DNA of 15,743 nt from Vulcanimicrobiota bacterium (GTDB lineage Bacteria > Vulcanimicrobiota > Vulcanimicrobiia > Vulcanimicrobiales > Vulcanimicrobiaceae), in the NCBI GenBank assembly GCA_013043945.1, contig JABEUW010000208.1, forward strand, positions 1 through 15,743, read 5' to 3'. Positions 7,427 to 14,536 of this stretch are shown one piece after another. Under the pieces are notes generated by a model that was not told the DNA's origin, did no database searches, and saw only the letters and a program-made list of their open reading frames with translations. Within the stretch, counting starts at the first letter, position 1; each line of letters starts with the position of its first letter. Position numbers and translations under genes: made by a program.

Positions 7427-8088
7427 TTCGCCACCACCGTATAGACGATCCAGACGTAATACTGTCCATTGGTCGCCGAATTTGGCGGCTTCAGCTCGTA
7501 ATCGTAGTAGTACGTCCCGTTTGCAGAGAGGCTCTGCGCGATCGGTGACGGATACGCGATATAGGAGATCGTCGGCGGAGTTGCGTAGCCACCTCCGGTA
7601 ACCGACCCACTCGTCTTCATAAAGGGCGCGCCCGCCGAAAACCCGGTGTTTGGATCGGAGTTCGCCGTCGAATTGAGATAATAGACCGCCTGAGAGATCG
7701 GAACGCTCGTCCCGTCGGTGAGATTATAGAAGTCGGCCGCGCCCTCTCCGTAGATGTTAAAGCCGGTCGCCGAATTCGTTGTGACGTTAATCTCGACGGC
7801 GTATTTGTAGAGATAGGTTTTGCCGGCCTCGATGTTGCCGAAGTCGACCGAACCACCGTCGAGCACGGCATTCGGGCCATGCGTCGGGGCAGGTTGCGCG
7901 CCAATGACGGCGGGAACGGCTCCGAAACCGCTGTTATAATTCGGCGTCAACGTCATTTTCACGATCGCGTTGGTACGCCACGTCACGACGGTCGAAGCAG
8001 TCGACGCAAGGACGGCGACCGGCAGTAACGCCATCAATGCGATGGCGACCCCAATCCTCCGTATCCGTGCCGTTGCTCTGCGTTCCAT
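7423..8088 (-). CDS. Secreted pilin-like subunit (221 aa)
   Basis: I chose the ATG at 8088, giving MERRATARIRR plus a hydrophobic segment ending VAVLA (cleavage near 28). It has AGGAG eight bases upstream, whereas the in-frame ATGs at 8121 and 8103 have poorly spaced sites. After the signal, TVVTWRTNAIVKMTLTPNYN closely parallels the major subunit (W, T, I, L-T and Y-N conserved in spacing), and both have F-G-N-[VI] further on. So the two are probably paralogues. The C-terminus G-Q-Y-Y-V-W-I-V-Y-T-V-V-A-K has Gly exactly 14 from the end and alternating hydrophobic residues. It lies 60 bases downstream of the chaperone gene and overlaps the next subunit by four bases. Confidence 0.87.
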   Translation of the reverse strand: MERRATARIRRIGVAIALMALLPVAVLASTASTVVTWRTNAIVKMTLTPNYNSGFGAVPAVIGAQPAPTHGPNAVLDGGSVDFGNIEAGKTYLYKYAVEINVTTNSATGFNIYGEGAADFYNLTDGTSVPISQAVYYLNSTANSDPNTGFSAGAPFMKTSGSVTGGGYATPPTISYIAYPSPIAQSLSANGTYYYDYELKPPNSATNGQYYVWIVYTVVAK

Positions 8089-8148
8089 CGTAGTGACTCC
8101 TACCATCCTCCATGAACCCAACTGTTGCCGCCGCGCCGATGAGGCGGG

Positions 8149-8943
8149 CTAACGAACCGAAAACTTAATGCCGCCAGCGGTATCGGTCTTTCCGTTGTAA
8201 TCGATCGTTGCGATCGCCTCGTACTCGCCGGGCGGGAGCCGTTTGCCCTGAAGCTCCAGTAAGCGCATCCCACCGCGTTCGACGAGTTGGTTACTGGGAA
8301 TCGCCACCCGATCGACGATTTTTCCCGAGGTAGTTTGAACGATCAGTTGTCCGCGTATGTAGACGTGTGCGTTCCCGGTATTCTGAAAGAGAACGTGATA
8401 GATCCGTCCGAGCGGGTTTGCATAACTTGCCATCCGAACGACTGCACCGTCGATATGCACGGTATCGGGGATCGTTTCGTAGATCTTCGCAGCGATCCGT
8501 TCGGAGAAAGCGACGGTCTGCCCGGGTTTGCGCTCCGGCCTCGTCTGGAAGAAGACGATGCCGGCATACTCGCCCGAGAGCGCGTGATTCGAGGGGACTT
8601 GGATCGTCAATTGCACTTGCTGCGAGGTATTCGGCTGAATATTGAACTCACGCGGCCGGATCGAGGCCCACCTCATCAGTGAGTTCGGCCTCGAACCCAC
8701 TTTGGTGAAGACGTAGCTCCCGGCTTGATTCACCGTGAAGTCGACCATCGTCGCCTGCACGTGCGTCGAGTTGAGCCCCGAATTGTGAATCGTGATCGGT
8801 ATGTTGTACGTCATGCCTCTGGGAATCGAAACCTCGAGTTTCCCCGGCGTCACCTCAAGCCCAAGTTGGAGCGAGCTTGCACGGATCGGCCAGACGAGGA
8901 GCGTGAGTGCCGCGAGCGCGCGGAGCGATCGAAGTTTCAGCAT
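8149..8943 (-). CDS. PapD/FimC-like periplasmic pilus chaperone
   Basis: 264 aa with a signal peptide (about residues 1-23, basic LKLRSLR then Leu/Ala-rich). Domain 1 (about 25-135) is Ig-like: LEVTPGKLEVSIPRG, NIPITIHNSG, a SLMRWASIRPREFNIQP segment and VPSNHALSGEYAGIVFFQT. The latter two segments match the 'W-I-x-P-x-x-f-x-l-x-P' and 'P-x-x-x-x-G-e-Y-r' patterns common to pilus-assembly chaperones and relatives. Domain 2 (about 145-264) is another beta-sandwich (VLFQNTGNAHVYIRGQL). Such chaperones receive subunits from Sec and cap them by donating a strand. The ribosome site GAGGG sits five bases before ATG, right after the strong hairpin. A DUF916/WxL-like surface chaperone is an alternative; the four neighbouring secreted proteins favour pilus assembly. 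Confidence 0.82.
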   Translation of the reverse strand: MLKLRSLRALAALTLLVWPIRASSLQLGLEVTPGKLEVSIPRGMTYNIPITIHNSGLNSTHVQATMVDFTVNQAGSYVFTKVGSRPNSLMRWASIRPREFNIQPNTSQQVQLTIQVPSNHALSGEYAGIVFFQTRPERKPGQTVAFSERIAAKIYETIPDTVHIDGAVVRMASYANPLGRIYHVLFQNTGNAHVYIRGQLIVQTTSGKIVDRVAIPSNQLVERGGMRLLELQGKRLPPGEYEAIATIDYNGKTDTAGGIKFSVR

Positions 8944-8950
8944 CGTGCCC

Positions 8951-8994
8951 TCTCGCTTCGTTGCGGGGAGGTGAGTCCCCGCAACGAAGCGTGA
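8951..8994 (-). repeat. Strong intercistronic hairpin between major pilin and chaperone
   Basis: Arms 8954-8969 and 8976-8991 are perfectly complementary over 16 bases around a 6-base loop (8970-8975), and two more pairs form beyond a single T-T mismatch. No U-run follows on the minus strand, so it is not a classic terminator. It starts about 25 bases after the pilin stop and ends just before the chaperone's ribosome site. It probably stabilises the upstream pilin message or partly blocks the downstream genes, giving more pilin than chaperone. Confidence 0.9.
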
Positions 8995-9016
8995 CGCGCC
9001 AAGGATCGTACCTTCC

Positions 9017-9679
9017 CTAGTTCGTGGTCAGGGTGTAGGTAACGGTCACCGACTGCACGCCCGAAGGTGCGTTCGGTGCGATCACCAGCTCGACGTCGCC
9101 GCCGAGATTGGTGCCGGTCGTCGCTGCGGTGGTCGAGAGCAGCGTGCCACCCGTGCCGTTCATCGCAAAGTCGCCGGCGGGGCAGGCCGTCGTGCTGACG
9201 ACCGAGGGGGCTGCCGCACGCGCCGAAGCGGTCGCAGCGAGATTATTCGCCCAGGTTCCGTTCGGCAGCAGGCAGAGCAGGAATCCACTCGCCGGATAGC
9301 CGGCGGTCGCCGCTTCGGTGACCGAGTAGCCGAGCGAATCGTTCGTGCCGATCGCTGCGTTGACGGCGTTCAGTTCCATACAGTCCGTGTATTGCGTGAT
9401 ATCGGGGGTCACGTTGCCGAAGTTGATGGTGCCCGTCGTCGCCTCGGTATCGGAGGTTTGGCAGATGCCGGTGCCGGTATTGAGATTGGCGTCGATTGTT
9501 TCGGCACTGGTTGAATGGCTGCCGAGCGGCGTGCCATTGTACTGCGTCGTCAGAACGATCGACGCAATCTTTTGCGTGTTCCAATCGATCGTGACCGTCG
9601 GAGGGGCTGCGAAAGCCGGGGCTGTGGAGATAACTAACGCTGCGAATGACGCAAGCGCGATAATCCGTTTTGTATTCAT
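9017..9679 (-). CDS. Major pilin-like secreted subunit (220 aa)
   Basis: The start ATG at 9679 is chosen because it gives a textbook signal peptide (MNTKRIIALASFAALV... APAFA, cleavage after 24) and has AAAGGA just upstream; the longer in-frame version would place charged residues before it. The mature protein has four cysteines (73, 100, 136, 166), enough for two disulfides. It begins TVTIDWNTQKIASIVLTTQYN, paralogous to the 221-aa subunit, and has TINFGNV at 84-90, recalling spore-coat-U/archaic pilins. The C-terminus G-V-Q-S-V-T-V-T-Y-T-L-T-T-N has Gly 14 from the end and alternating hydrophobics, the chaperone-recognition pattern of chaperone-usher subunits. It has its own promoter-like site and a hairpin right behind it, suggesting the most abundant subunit. 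Confidence 0.88.
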   Translation of the reverse strand: MNTKRIIALASFAALVISTAPAFAAPPTVTIDWNTQKIASIVLTTQYNGTPLGSHSTSAETIDANLNTGTGICQTSDTEATTGTINFGNVTPDITQYTDCMELNAVNAAIGTNDSLGYSVTEAATAGYPASGFLLCLLPNGTWANNLAATASARAAAPSVVSTTACPAGDFAMNGTGGTLLSTTAATTGTNLGGDVELVIAPNAPSGVQSVTVTYTLTTN

Positions 9680-9829
9680 GATCCTTTCACCATGCGCGAG
9701 AAGTCGCCGTCCTTGGCGGGAGCGAGAACTTTTACGATTGTTGTATCGGTTGCCTGCTGCCGGAACTTTCTCTTTATGGGTCAAGGGGTAGTAAAGATAT
9801 GGCGCTGATTTTCGTAAAGAATCTTATTG
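9680..9829. other. 150-base AT-richer gap before the pilin gene, with a short direct repeat
   Basis: This gap holds the 3' end of the usher-like transcript, the pilin promoter-like site (9743-9770) and a leader of about 57 bases. GTAAAGA occurs twice in direct orientation (9791-9797 and 9814-9820), 23 bases apart, upstream of the promoter; it might be a regulator site. I see no terminator with a T run and no riboswitch I recognise. Confidence 0.4.
9743..9770 (-). promoter_or_regulatory. Sigma-28-like promoter of the pilin gene (weaker match)
   Basis: Minus strand GAAAGTTC (9770-9763), 12 bases, then ACCGATAC (9750-9743), compared with the sigma-28 consensus TAAAGTTT-N11-GCCGATAA: six of eight at each element, spacer one base long (16 bases after the GAAA core). 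Transcription would start near 9736, leaving a leader of about 57 bases with a ribosome site at the ATG. It is weaker than the two promoters at 12941-13039 but shares the CCGATA core. Confidence 0.5.
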
Positions 9830-12800
9830 TTACCGAAGTCGCACGGTGAACCGCCCCTCGGCCGTCACGAGCGTTCCTACCATTGGCCGAGTACTGAGCT
9901 TCAGCGTAAAGGCGAAGAGGCGGCCGACGATCGGCTTCCCAAGGGTACTCCTCTGCCCGTCTGCCCAGAGGATACGGTCGCCCGGGCGCACATCGGCGAG
10001 GAAGCGCGCCCGCACCGTCACGTACTCACCGATCTTCGCTAGCGACGGACTCATGCTGAGGATCGCGATCGGGAGCCCCGGATCGACCGTGATCTCGGCG
10101 GGAAGCGGTGCGCGCCCCTTGGCCGCATGCGCGCGCACCTCGAAGCGACCGGCGCTCGTCCCCGTCGGGACGACGAGTTCGCCGATCCAGCGCTTGCGCG
10201 CAGCGTCGTAATGCAGCGGCTCGCTCTCTCCGAAGGCGATCGCCGAGATCGAGGCGTCGGCCGGAGCGGCGACCGTGATCTCTGCCGCGCCGCCGGGTGG
10301 GAGTCGCGACTCGGAGAGTTCCACCCTCGGACTCACTGATTGCGTTGGGGTGCCGTTGCTGCCAAAGAACGTAAAGAGCACCTTCTTTTTCTTCCGCGAG
10401 ATCTTGAAGATTGCGCCTTTGTAGCGCTCGCGTGCTTTGAGCGAGATCGTAAGGTCGGAGCTCACCTGCCCGAGCCCCTCGGCGACGGTCTCCGGATCGA
10501 TCGAGAGCGTATAGGTTCCCGGTGTGAGATCGTCGAGCACGAAGGAGCCGTCGTCATTGGCGATCGCCGCTTCGTTTCCAGGCTCCGCGACGACGTAGGC
10601 ATTGAGGGCGCCATCCCCGGCAACGTATGGCTTCGGCACATCTTTCGCATAGAGCACGTAGCCCGAGATCGAGCCGAGCGGTTCGGCGGTAAAGGTGGCG
10701 TGGGTGAGCTGCCCGCGATTCACGTTCACCTTCTGCGTGAGTTCTTTTTTCGAGAACGCGGCATACGCGGGCACCGAGGTCTCCAGCACCGAGACGGTAT
10801 GCTCTCCCGGGCTCAGTCGGCCGAAGCCGTAGGCACCGCTCGAATCGGTCTGCGAGTATGCACCGCTATCGACACGCACGAGAACGTTCGCCAACGGCAC
10901 GCGTTCGCCATCGCGACTGATGCCGTACACATGCCCCGCAATACCTCCAAAATCTCCGACCAGAAAATTCACCTGCGCGCTCTGACCACCCTGAACCGTG
11001 AGCGTCACCACCGGCGCATCGGCAGTCAGGCCGCGGGGCAGCGAGGACGTCTCGAGACGCAACTGGTGTTGCCCCGGTGTTACGAAACTGAACTGAAAGT
11101 TTCCATTGAGATCGGTGCGCTGCACGTAGCGACCGTCGAGCACGACCATCGCGTTCGCAACGCCGTAGCTTCCGGCACCAACGAGATAGCTTGCCGCCGA
11201 TCCTGAATCGAGCGTTATCCGCCCACCGATCGTTGCCGGCAAGCGCGGATCGACGCGTCCCTGCACCAACGCCCCGCTGCCAAAGACGAATGGTGCGTTG
11301 ACCTGCAGGTTGAAGATCCGCGAACGACCATCGACCTGAGGATTCAAGCGATCGACGAGCGATTCGGTACCGTAAGACGCGGTGACCGAAAAAGCAGGCG
11401 AGATCTGCCGCGTAACGCTCACGGTCGGAATGCGCGAGATTGCATCGGAGATGGAGTTCTGCGTGAGCATTCGCAAGAAGTTGAACGCCAGCGTCGTCTT
11501 TCCAAACGTACGCCCGAACTGCGCGCCGAAACTCCCTTGATGCCCGGCCCCCGTGACCGAATTGGTCATTCGCAGATCCTGATCGGTGAGCGAGAGCGCG
11601 AATAGGCCCAAGCGAACCTGAGCCTGAACCGCGCTCTGCGAGGTTCCCGTCGTAGCGATACCCGTTTGAGTAAATCGCCCAACCTGTTCGCCAAGACTGA
11701 GAAAACCAAGCCGTCCGGAGAAGGAGAGTTGACCACCCGCAGTCCCATTCCACTGTACCCCCGAACTCGCTGAGAGCCGCTGGTCGAACAGGTTGACCGA
11801 GTAGCCGAGACGTCGGGAGAGTTGACCGGTCATAATATAGGAGCTCCGCCGCTGCAAGGTAGCCTCACCATTGAGGAGCGAGCGCTCGAAGGCAAGGTCG
11901 AAGGTACTCGTCCCTCCGCGCCCCTGTGAGATGCGACTGATATCGATGAGGCGATCCCCTTCGAGTTGCCCGGTGCCGAAAGCGATGAAATTCTCGGGGA
12001 TCGTCCGAGCGACGATCGTCCAGAGCGATTTTTGCGGCCCCCAGTCGATCCGCGTCTGTGCAGCAATACCGGCTCCGCCGGGGCTCTGCGAGGAGGCACG
12101 GAGCCGCTGGAACGCCGTCTCGAGCGCGATCGAGGTATCTCCACGGCGCTGCGCCGTTCCGGTAAGGAGGGTCAGCGACGAGCCGAGACCGCTCCCTGGG
12201 GGCGTCAGGGCGAGACCGTATTCAAAGAGTCGCCCGGCGACGAGCCTCCGTTCGCGCAGACCGTAGAGCCGGATAACGCCTCCCTGGTTAAACAGCGTCG
12301 GCCCAGCGAAGGCGGTGATATCTCCACCGTTCGCGGGGAGCGTCAAGAAGGCACCTCGGAGCGTCGCCCCGATGCCGAGTTGGCCGAGTACCGAGAGGCT
12401 CTCCGGCCCATACCCGACGGCATAGGTTGGGGTCGAGTAGCTCAGCACCCCGCTCCCAAAGAGACTCGTCGTCGTCGACAGCGTGAAGGGCACTTGCAGA
12501 TCGAGCGTCGTGTTCCCAGCGCGACGAAAGAGATGGGCGAGCATACCGACGCCGGTCTCGCTCTGCGTTTGGTTGCTCGTCAACGCGGTCGTGCCGGGTG
12601 TGGAGCTCGCAGTGCTCGCATAGGTCGACTGGCTCCGGCCAAACGAGAGCGAACCGTTCAGCGAGAACTCGATTGGGCCGCCTCGCGTGTAGCGCGGTTT
12701 CGCGGTCGGCTTCGGGCGAGGTGTCGCCGATGGGCTCGGCGCCAGCCCCGGGGAGGGGGACTCGGCGGTGGGCTGCGGCGAGGCCTCGGCGGTCGGCTGA

Positions 12801-12928
12801 GGTAGCGCCGACTGCCCCAAGTACCCCGCCGCTCCGACGCCGGGCGCCAGGAACGTTAAAGCCAGCGCGGTCAGCGCAAGGGCGGACAACGAGAGGGTAA
12901 ACCTTTTTCGCTCTGCGATCGGCTTCAT
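9830..12928 (-). CDS. Outer-membrane barrel with Cna-B/regulatory-like domains, usher candidate
   Basis: 1032 aa. A signal peptide spans about residues 1-34, followed by a Pro/Ser/Thr/Ala linker (about 40-82). Residues about 88-590 show alternating aromatic/hydrophobic strands with short Gly/Ser/Asn turns, as in a large outer-membrane barrel. Three small beta domains follow: LDGRYVQRTDLNGNFQF near 598, GHVYG...TDSSGAYGFGRLSPGEHTVSV near 664-710, and GYVLY...NDDGSFVLDDLTPGTYTLSI near 754-815. These are Cna-B/carboxypeptidase-regulatory-like folds. A basic KISRKKKK patch at about 845 precedes a C-terminal Ig-like region. The only pilus-linked secretion genes nearby are the chaperone and subunits, so I infer an usher role. 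Canonical usher N-terminal and plug domains are not obvious; a porin-like or anchoring protein is the alternative. It is driven by a sigma-28-type promoter divergent from flagellin. Confidence 0.85.
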   Translation of the reverse strand: MKPIAERKRFTLSLSALALTALALTFLAPGVGAAGYLGQSALPQPTAEASPQPTAESPSPGLAPSPSATPRPKPTAKPRYTRGGPIEFSLNGSLSFGRSQSTYASTASSTPGTTALTSNQTQSETGVGMLAHLFRRAGNTTLDLQVPFTLSTTTSLFGSGVLSYSTPTYAVGYGPESLSVLGQLGIGATLRGAFLTLPANGGDITAFAGPTLFNQGGVIRLYGLRERRLVAGRLFEYGLALTPPGSGLGSSLTLLTGTAQRRGDTSIALETAFQRLRASSQSPGGAGIAAQTRIDWGPQKSLWTIVARTIPENFIAFGTGQLEGDRLIDISRISQGRGGTSTFDLAFERSLLNGEATLQRRSSYIMTGQLSRRLGYSVNLFDQRLSASSGVQWNGTAGGQLSFSGRLGFLSLGEQVGRFTQTGIATTGTSQSAVQAQVRLGLFALSLTDQDLRMTNSVTGAGHQGSFGAQFGRTFGKTTLAFNFLRMLTQNSISDAISRIPTVSVTRQISPAFSVTASYGTESLVDRLNPQVDGRSRIFNLQVNAPFVFGSGALVQGRVDPRLPATIGGRITLDSGSAASYLVGAGSYGVANAMVVLDGRYVQRTDLNGNFQFSFVTPGQHQLRLETSSLPRGLTADAPVVTLTVQGGQSAQVNFLVGDFGGIAGHVYGISRDGERVPLANVLVRVDSGAYSQTDSSGAYGFGRLSPGEHTVSVLETSVPAYAAFSKKELTQKVNVNRGQLTHATFTAEPLGSISGYVLYAKDVPKPYVAGDGALNAYVVAEPGNEAAIANDDGSFVLDDLTPGTYTLSIDPETVAEGLGQVSSDLTISLKARERYKGAIFKISRKKKKVLFTFFGSNGTPTQSVSPRVELSESRLPPGGAAEITVAAPADASISAIAFGESEPLHYDAARKRWIGELVVPTGTSAGRFEVRAHAAKGRAPLPAEITVDPGLPIAILSMSPSLAKIGEYVTVRARFLADVRPGDRILWADGQRSTLGKPIVGRLFAFTLKLSTRPMVGTLVTAEGRFTVRLR

Positions 12929-12940
12929 CGGGCAAGAATC

Positions 12941-12968
12941 CTATCGGCTCCCAAAGCCCTCCGGCTTA
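12941..12968 (-). promoter_or_regulatory. Sigma-28-type promoter of the usher-like gene
   Basis: Minus strand TAAG (12968-12965), 16 bases, then GCCGATAG (12948-12941), matching the FliA/SigD pattern TAAA-N15-GCCGATAA in seven of eight -10 positions. The ATG starts 12 bases after the -10 element, so the leader would be only about 5-7 bases and the AGGA at 12942-12939 would lie outside the transcript. Translation would then be near-leaderless. Confidence 0.65.
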
Positions 12969-13006
12969 CTCGGGAAGGCATGTTCTTTACCAGGGATTCA
13001 CCGAGT
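12968..13006. repeat. Inverted repeat between the divergent promoters
   Basis: ACTCGG (12968-12973) and CCGAGT (13001-13006) are perfect inverted copies separated by 27 bases. Each lies on the upstream edge of one of the two -35 elements, so in its own direction each gene has CCGAGT just before TAAG. It could be a shared regulator site or coincidence at this length. Confidence 0.35.
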
Positions 13007-13012
13007 GAAAAG

Positions 13013-13039
13013 TAAGTCTTGGGGTGGTTCGGCCGATAC
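13013..13039 (+). promoter_or_regulatory. Sigma-28-type promoter of the flagellin gene
   Basis: TAAGTCTT (13013-13020), then 11 bases, then GCCGATAC (13032-13039), compared with the consensus TAAAGTTT-N11-GCCGATAA: five of eight at -35 (including TAA), seven of eight at -10, exact spacing. Transcription should start near 13046, giving a leader of about 36 bases. Flagellin is the classic sigma-28 target, which supports the call. Confidence 0.8.
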
Positions 13040-13059
13040 CCGAACTGTAGGGAATCTTC

Positions 13060-13066
13060 AAGGAGG
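13060..13066 (+). promoter_or_regulatory. Flagellin ribosome binding site with long spacing
   Basis: AAGGAGG is a near-perfect Shine-Dalgarno sequence, but 15 bases separate it from the ATG at 13082, more than the usual 5-9. No ATG, GTG or TTG in the same frame lies closer. The intervening bases may fold or the spacing may lower initiation. Confidence 0.65.
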
Positions 13067-13081
13067 AAGCCACCTTACCTC

Positions 13082-14509
13082 ATGGATGTGCTGGGAAGTG
13101 CGAGCCAGGTTCTCCTGAACCTCTCTCTCACTCAAAAAAGGGAACAGACCGACATTCGCGCGCTGGCCAGCGGCCTTCGCGTGAATTCTGCTGTGAACGA
13201 CCCCAGCGGTTACGGCATCGCTCAGCGCCTTCAAACGCAGGTCAACGGTTTCCAGCAGGCCGTGCAAAACGTGCAGACCGCAAACAATGCGCTCGCCGTC
13301 GCGAACGGAGCCCTTACGACGATCACGCTGATCCTTCAGCGCATCCGCAGCTTGGTCGTCCAGTCGCGCTCCGATCTCAACTCCGCGACCGATCTCTCCA
13401 ACATCCAGGCAGAGATTTCGCAATTGTTGCTCGAGGTCAATCACATTTCGAGCAGCACGAGCTTCAACGGCATCGATCTGTTGAACGGGCAATTCCAAAC
13501 GACTGCGCCGAGCTCTCCGCTCGCAAATAGCGCAGGATATGGCGCGGTTCAAGTTCCTTCGCCGATTCTCAATCCAAATGGAACGACGCCGGGATCGACG
13601 GTCGTCAATGCCGACGGCCTCGGAAATCCGGGGCCGCTGGTAACCCTTCAAGGCCCGGGTGTTCCGCCGCCGAGCACCTACGTTCCAAATTTCATCACCT
13701 TCACGGTGACCGGATACAGCGCCAACGCGATCGATCCCGATTCGGGAACCGCCGTCGGCCCCGGCGTCTACGTTCAGGTGCAGTCGTACAGCGCAAATCC
13801 GGCACTCGGGGCGGCGCCACTCTACGTCGACACCTCTGCAGTCGCGGTGAATTCGGGGCCGCTCGGCCCGACGTTCATTCCCAACCCGGGAAGCTATAGC
13901 GGCGGTGGAAGTTTCCTCGATCTTCTCGATTTCACGCTCGCGAATCTGACGCAGCAAGATGTCGGCAGCTCGATCTCGTTCGAGGTGCTCAATCCGCCGG
14001 TCTCGGCGCCGCCGAATGCGGGACCGCTCTACGTCCAAAATGGCCCGCAAGAAGGACAGACGACGGCGATATCGTTGCCCGGCGTCAGCACCGCCGCTCT
14101 CAATATCTCGGATATCTCCATCCTCGCACCGCAAACGGTAAATTATCAGAACGTCGTGCAGGGGCAGAGTTCGAGCAATAATATTCCAGCGGCCGATGCA
14201 GAGATGCGCGTCGACGCAGCGCTCTCGCAGATTACGCAAGCGCAGGCACAGATCGGCGCGCAGATGGTCGCGTTGAATTACGACGCGAACAACGCGAATA
14301 CCGCAAGTGTCAACCTCACCGCAAGTGTCAGCTCGATCCAAGACGCGAATATCGGCGCGACCGTGACGGATCTCACCCAGCAGCAGATCCTCACGCACAT
14401 TGGAACGAGCGTCATCGCGCAGATGCAAGTCAGCGCGCTCCAGATCACCGCCCTGATGCTGAATGGAATCGGCATTGGGGTCGGCGCGGGAGCGGCACCT
14501 ATCGCGTAA
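13082..14509 (+). CDS. fliC: Flagellin, flagellar filament protein
   Basis: 475 aa. The N-terminal D0/D1 region (1-140) has the flagellin signatures: LSLTQKREQTDIRALASGLRVN, DPSGYGIAQRLQTQ, QNVQTANNALAVANGALT, ILQRIRSLVVQS and SFNGIDLLNGQF. The C-terminal region (about 370-460) has the matching helices: DAALSQITQAQAQIGAQM, a TASVSSIQDANIGATVTDLTQQQIL stretch, and GTSVIAQMQVSALQITALML. The middle 230 residues are a Pro/Gly/Ser-rich exposed domain unlike any I recognise. Two features are unusual: the start MDVLGSASQ rather than the common short polar start, and an added hydrophobic Gly/Ala tail (NGIGIGVGAGAAPIA) beyond the usual end. ATG 13082 is chosen because the longer open frame begins upstream of the -10 element. 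It is exported by the flagellar type III route, with no Sec signal. Confidence 0.95.
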   Translation: MDVLGSASQVLLNLSLTQKREQTDIRALASGLRVNSAVNDPSGYGIAQRLQTQVNGFQQAVQNVQTANNALAVANGALTTITLILQRIRSLVVQSRSDLNSATDLSNIQAEISQLLLEVNHISSSTSFNGIDLLNGQFQTTAPSSPLANSAGYGAVQVPSPILNPNGTTPGSTVVNADGLGNPGPLVTLQGPGVPPPSTYVPNFITFTVTGYSANAIDPDSGTAVGPGVYVQVQSYSANPALGAAPLYVDTSAVAVNSGPLGPTFIPNPGSYSGGGSFLDLLDFTLANLTQQDVGSSISFEVLNPPVSAPPNAGPLYVQNGPQEGQTTAISLPGVSTAALNISDISILAPQTVNYQNVVQGQSSSNNIPAADAEMRVDAALSQITQAQAQIGAQMVALNYDANNANTASVNLTASVSSIQDANIGATVTDLTQQQILTHIGTSVIAQMQVSALQITALMLNGIGIGVGAGAAPIA

Positions 14510-14536
14510 ACGAACGGATACTTCGAGCGTCGTCGA

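Noticed and set aside
8951..8994. Rho-independent terminator after the pilin
   Set aside because: The stem is strong but no T run follows on the coding strand; it is better read as an intercistronic hairpin.
9680..9780. Possible c-di-GMP riboswitch in the pilin leader
   Set aside because: Short GGCAACC-like pieces are present, but the conserved GEMM core and its two helices cannot be drawn.
11966..12805. 279-aa plus-strand open frame
   Set aside because: It is antisense to the barrel protein, with Arg/Glu/Gly-rich low-complexity sequence typical of a reverse-strand shadow.
14300..14333. Direct repeat of ACCGCAAGTGTCA in the flagellin gene
   Set aside because: It simply encodes a twice-used T-A-S-V in the C-terminal helix; a local duplication with no sign of a mobile or regulatory element.
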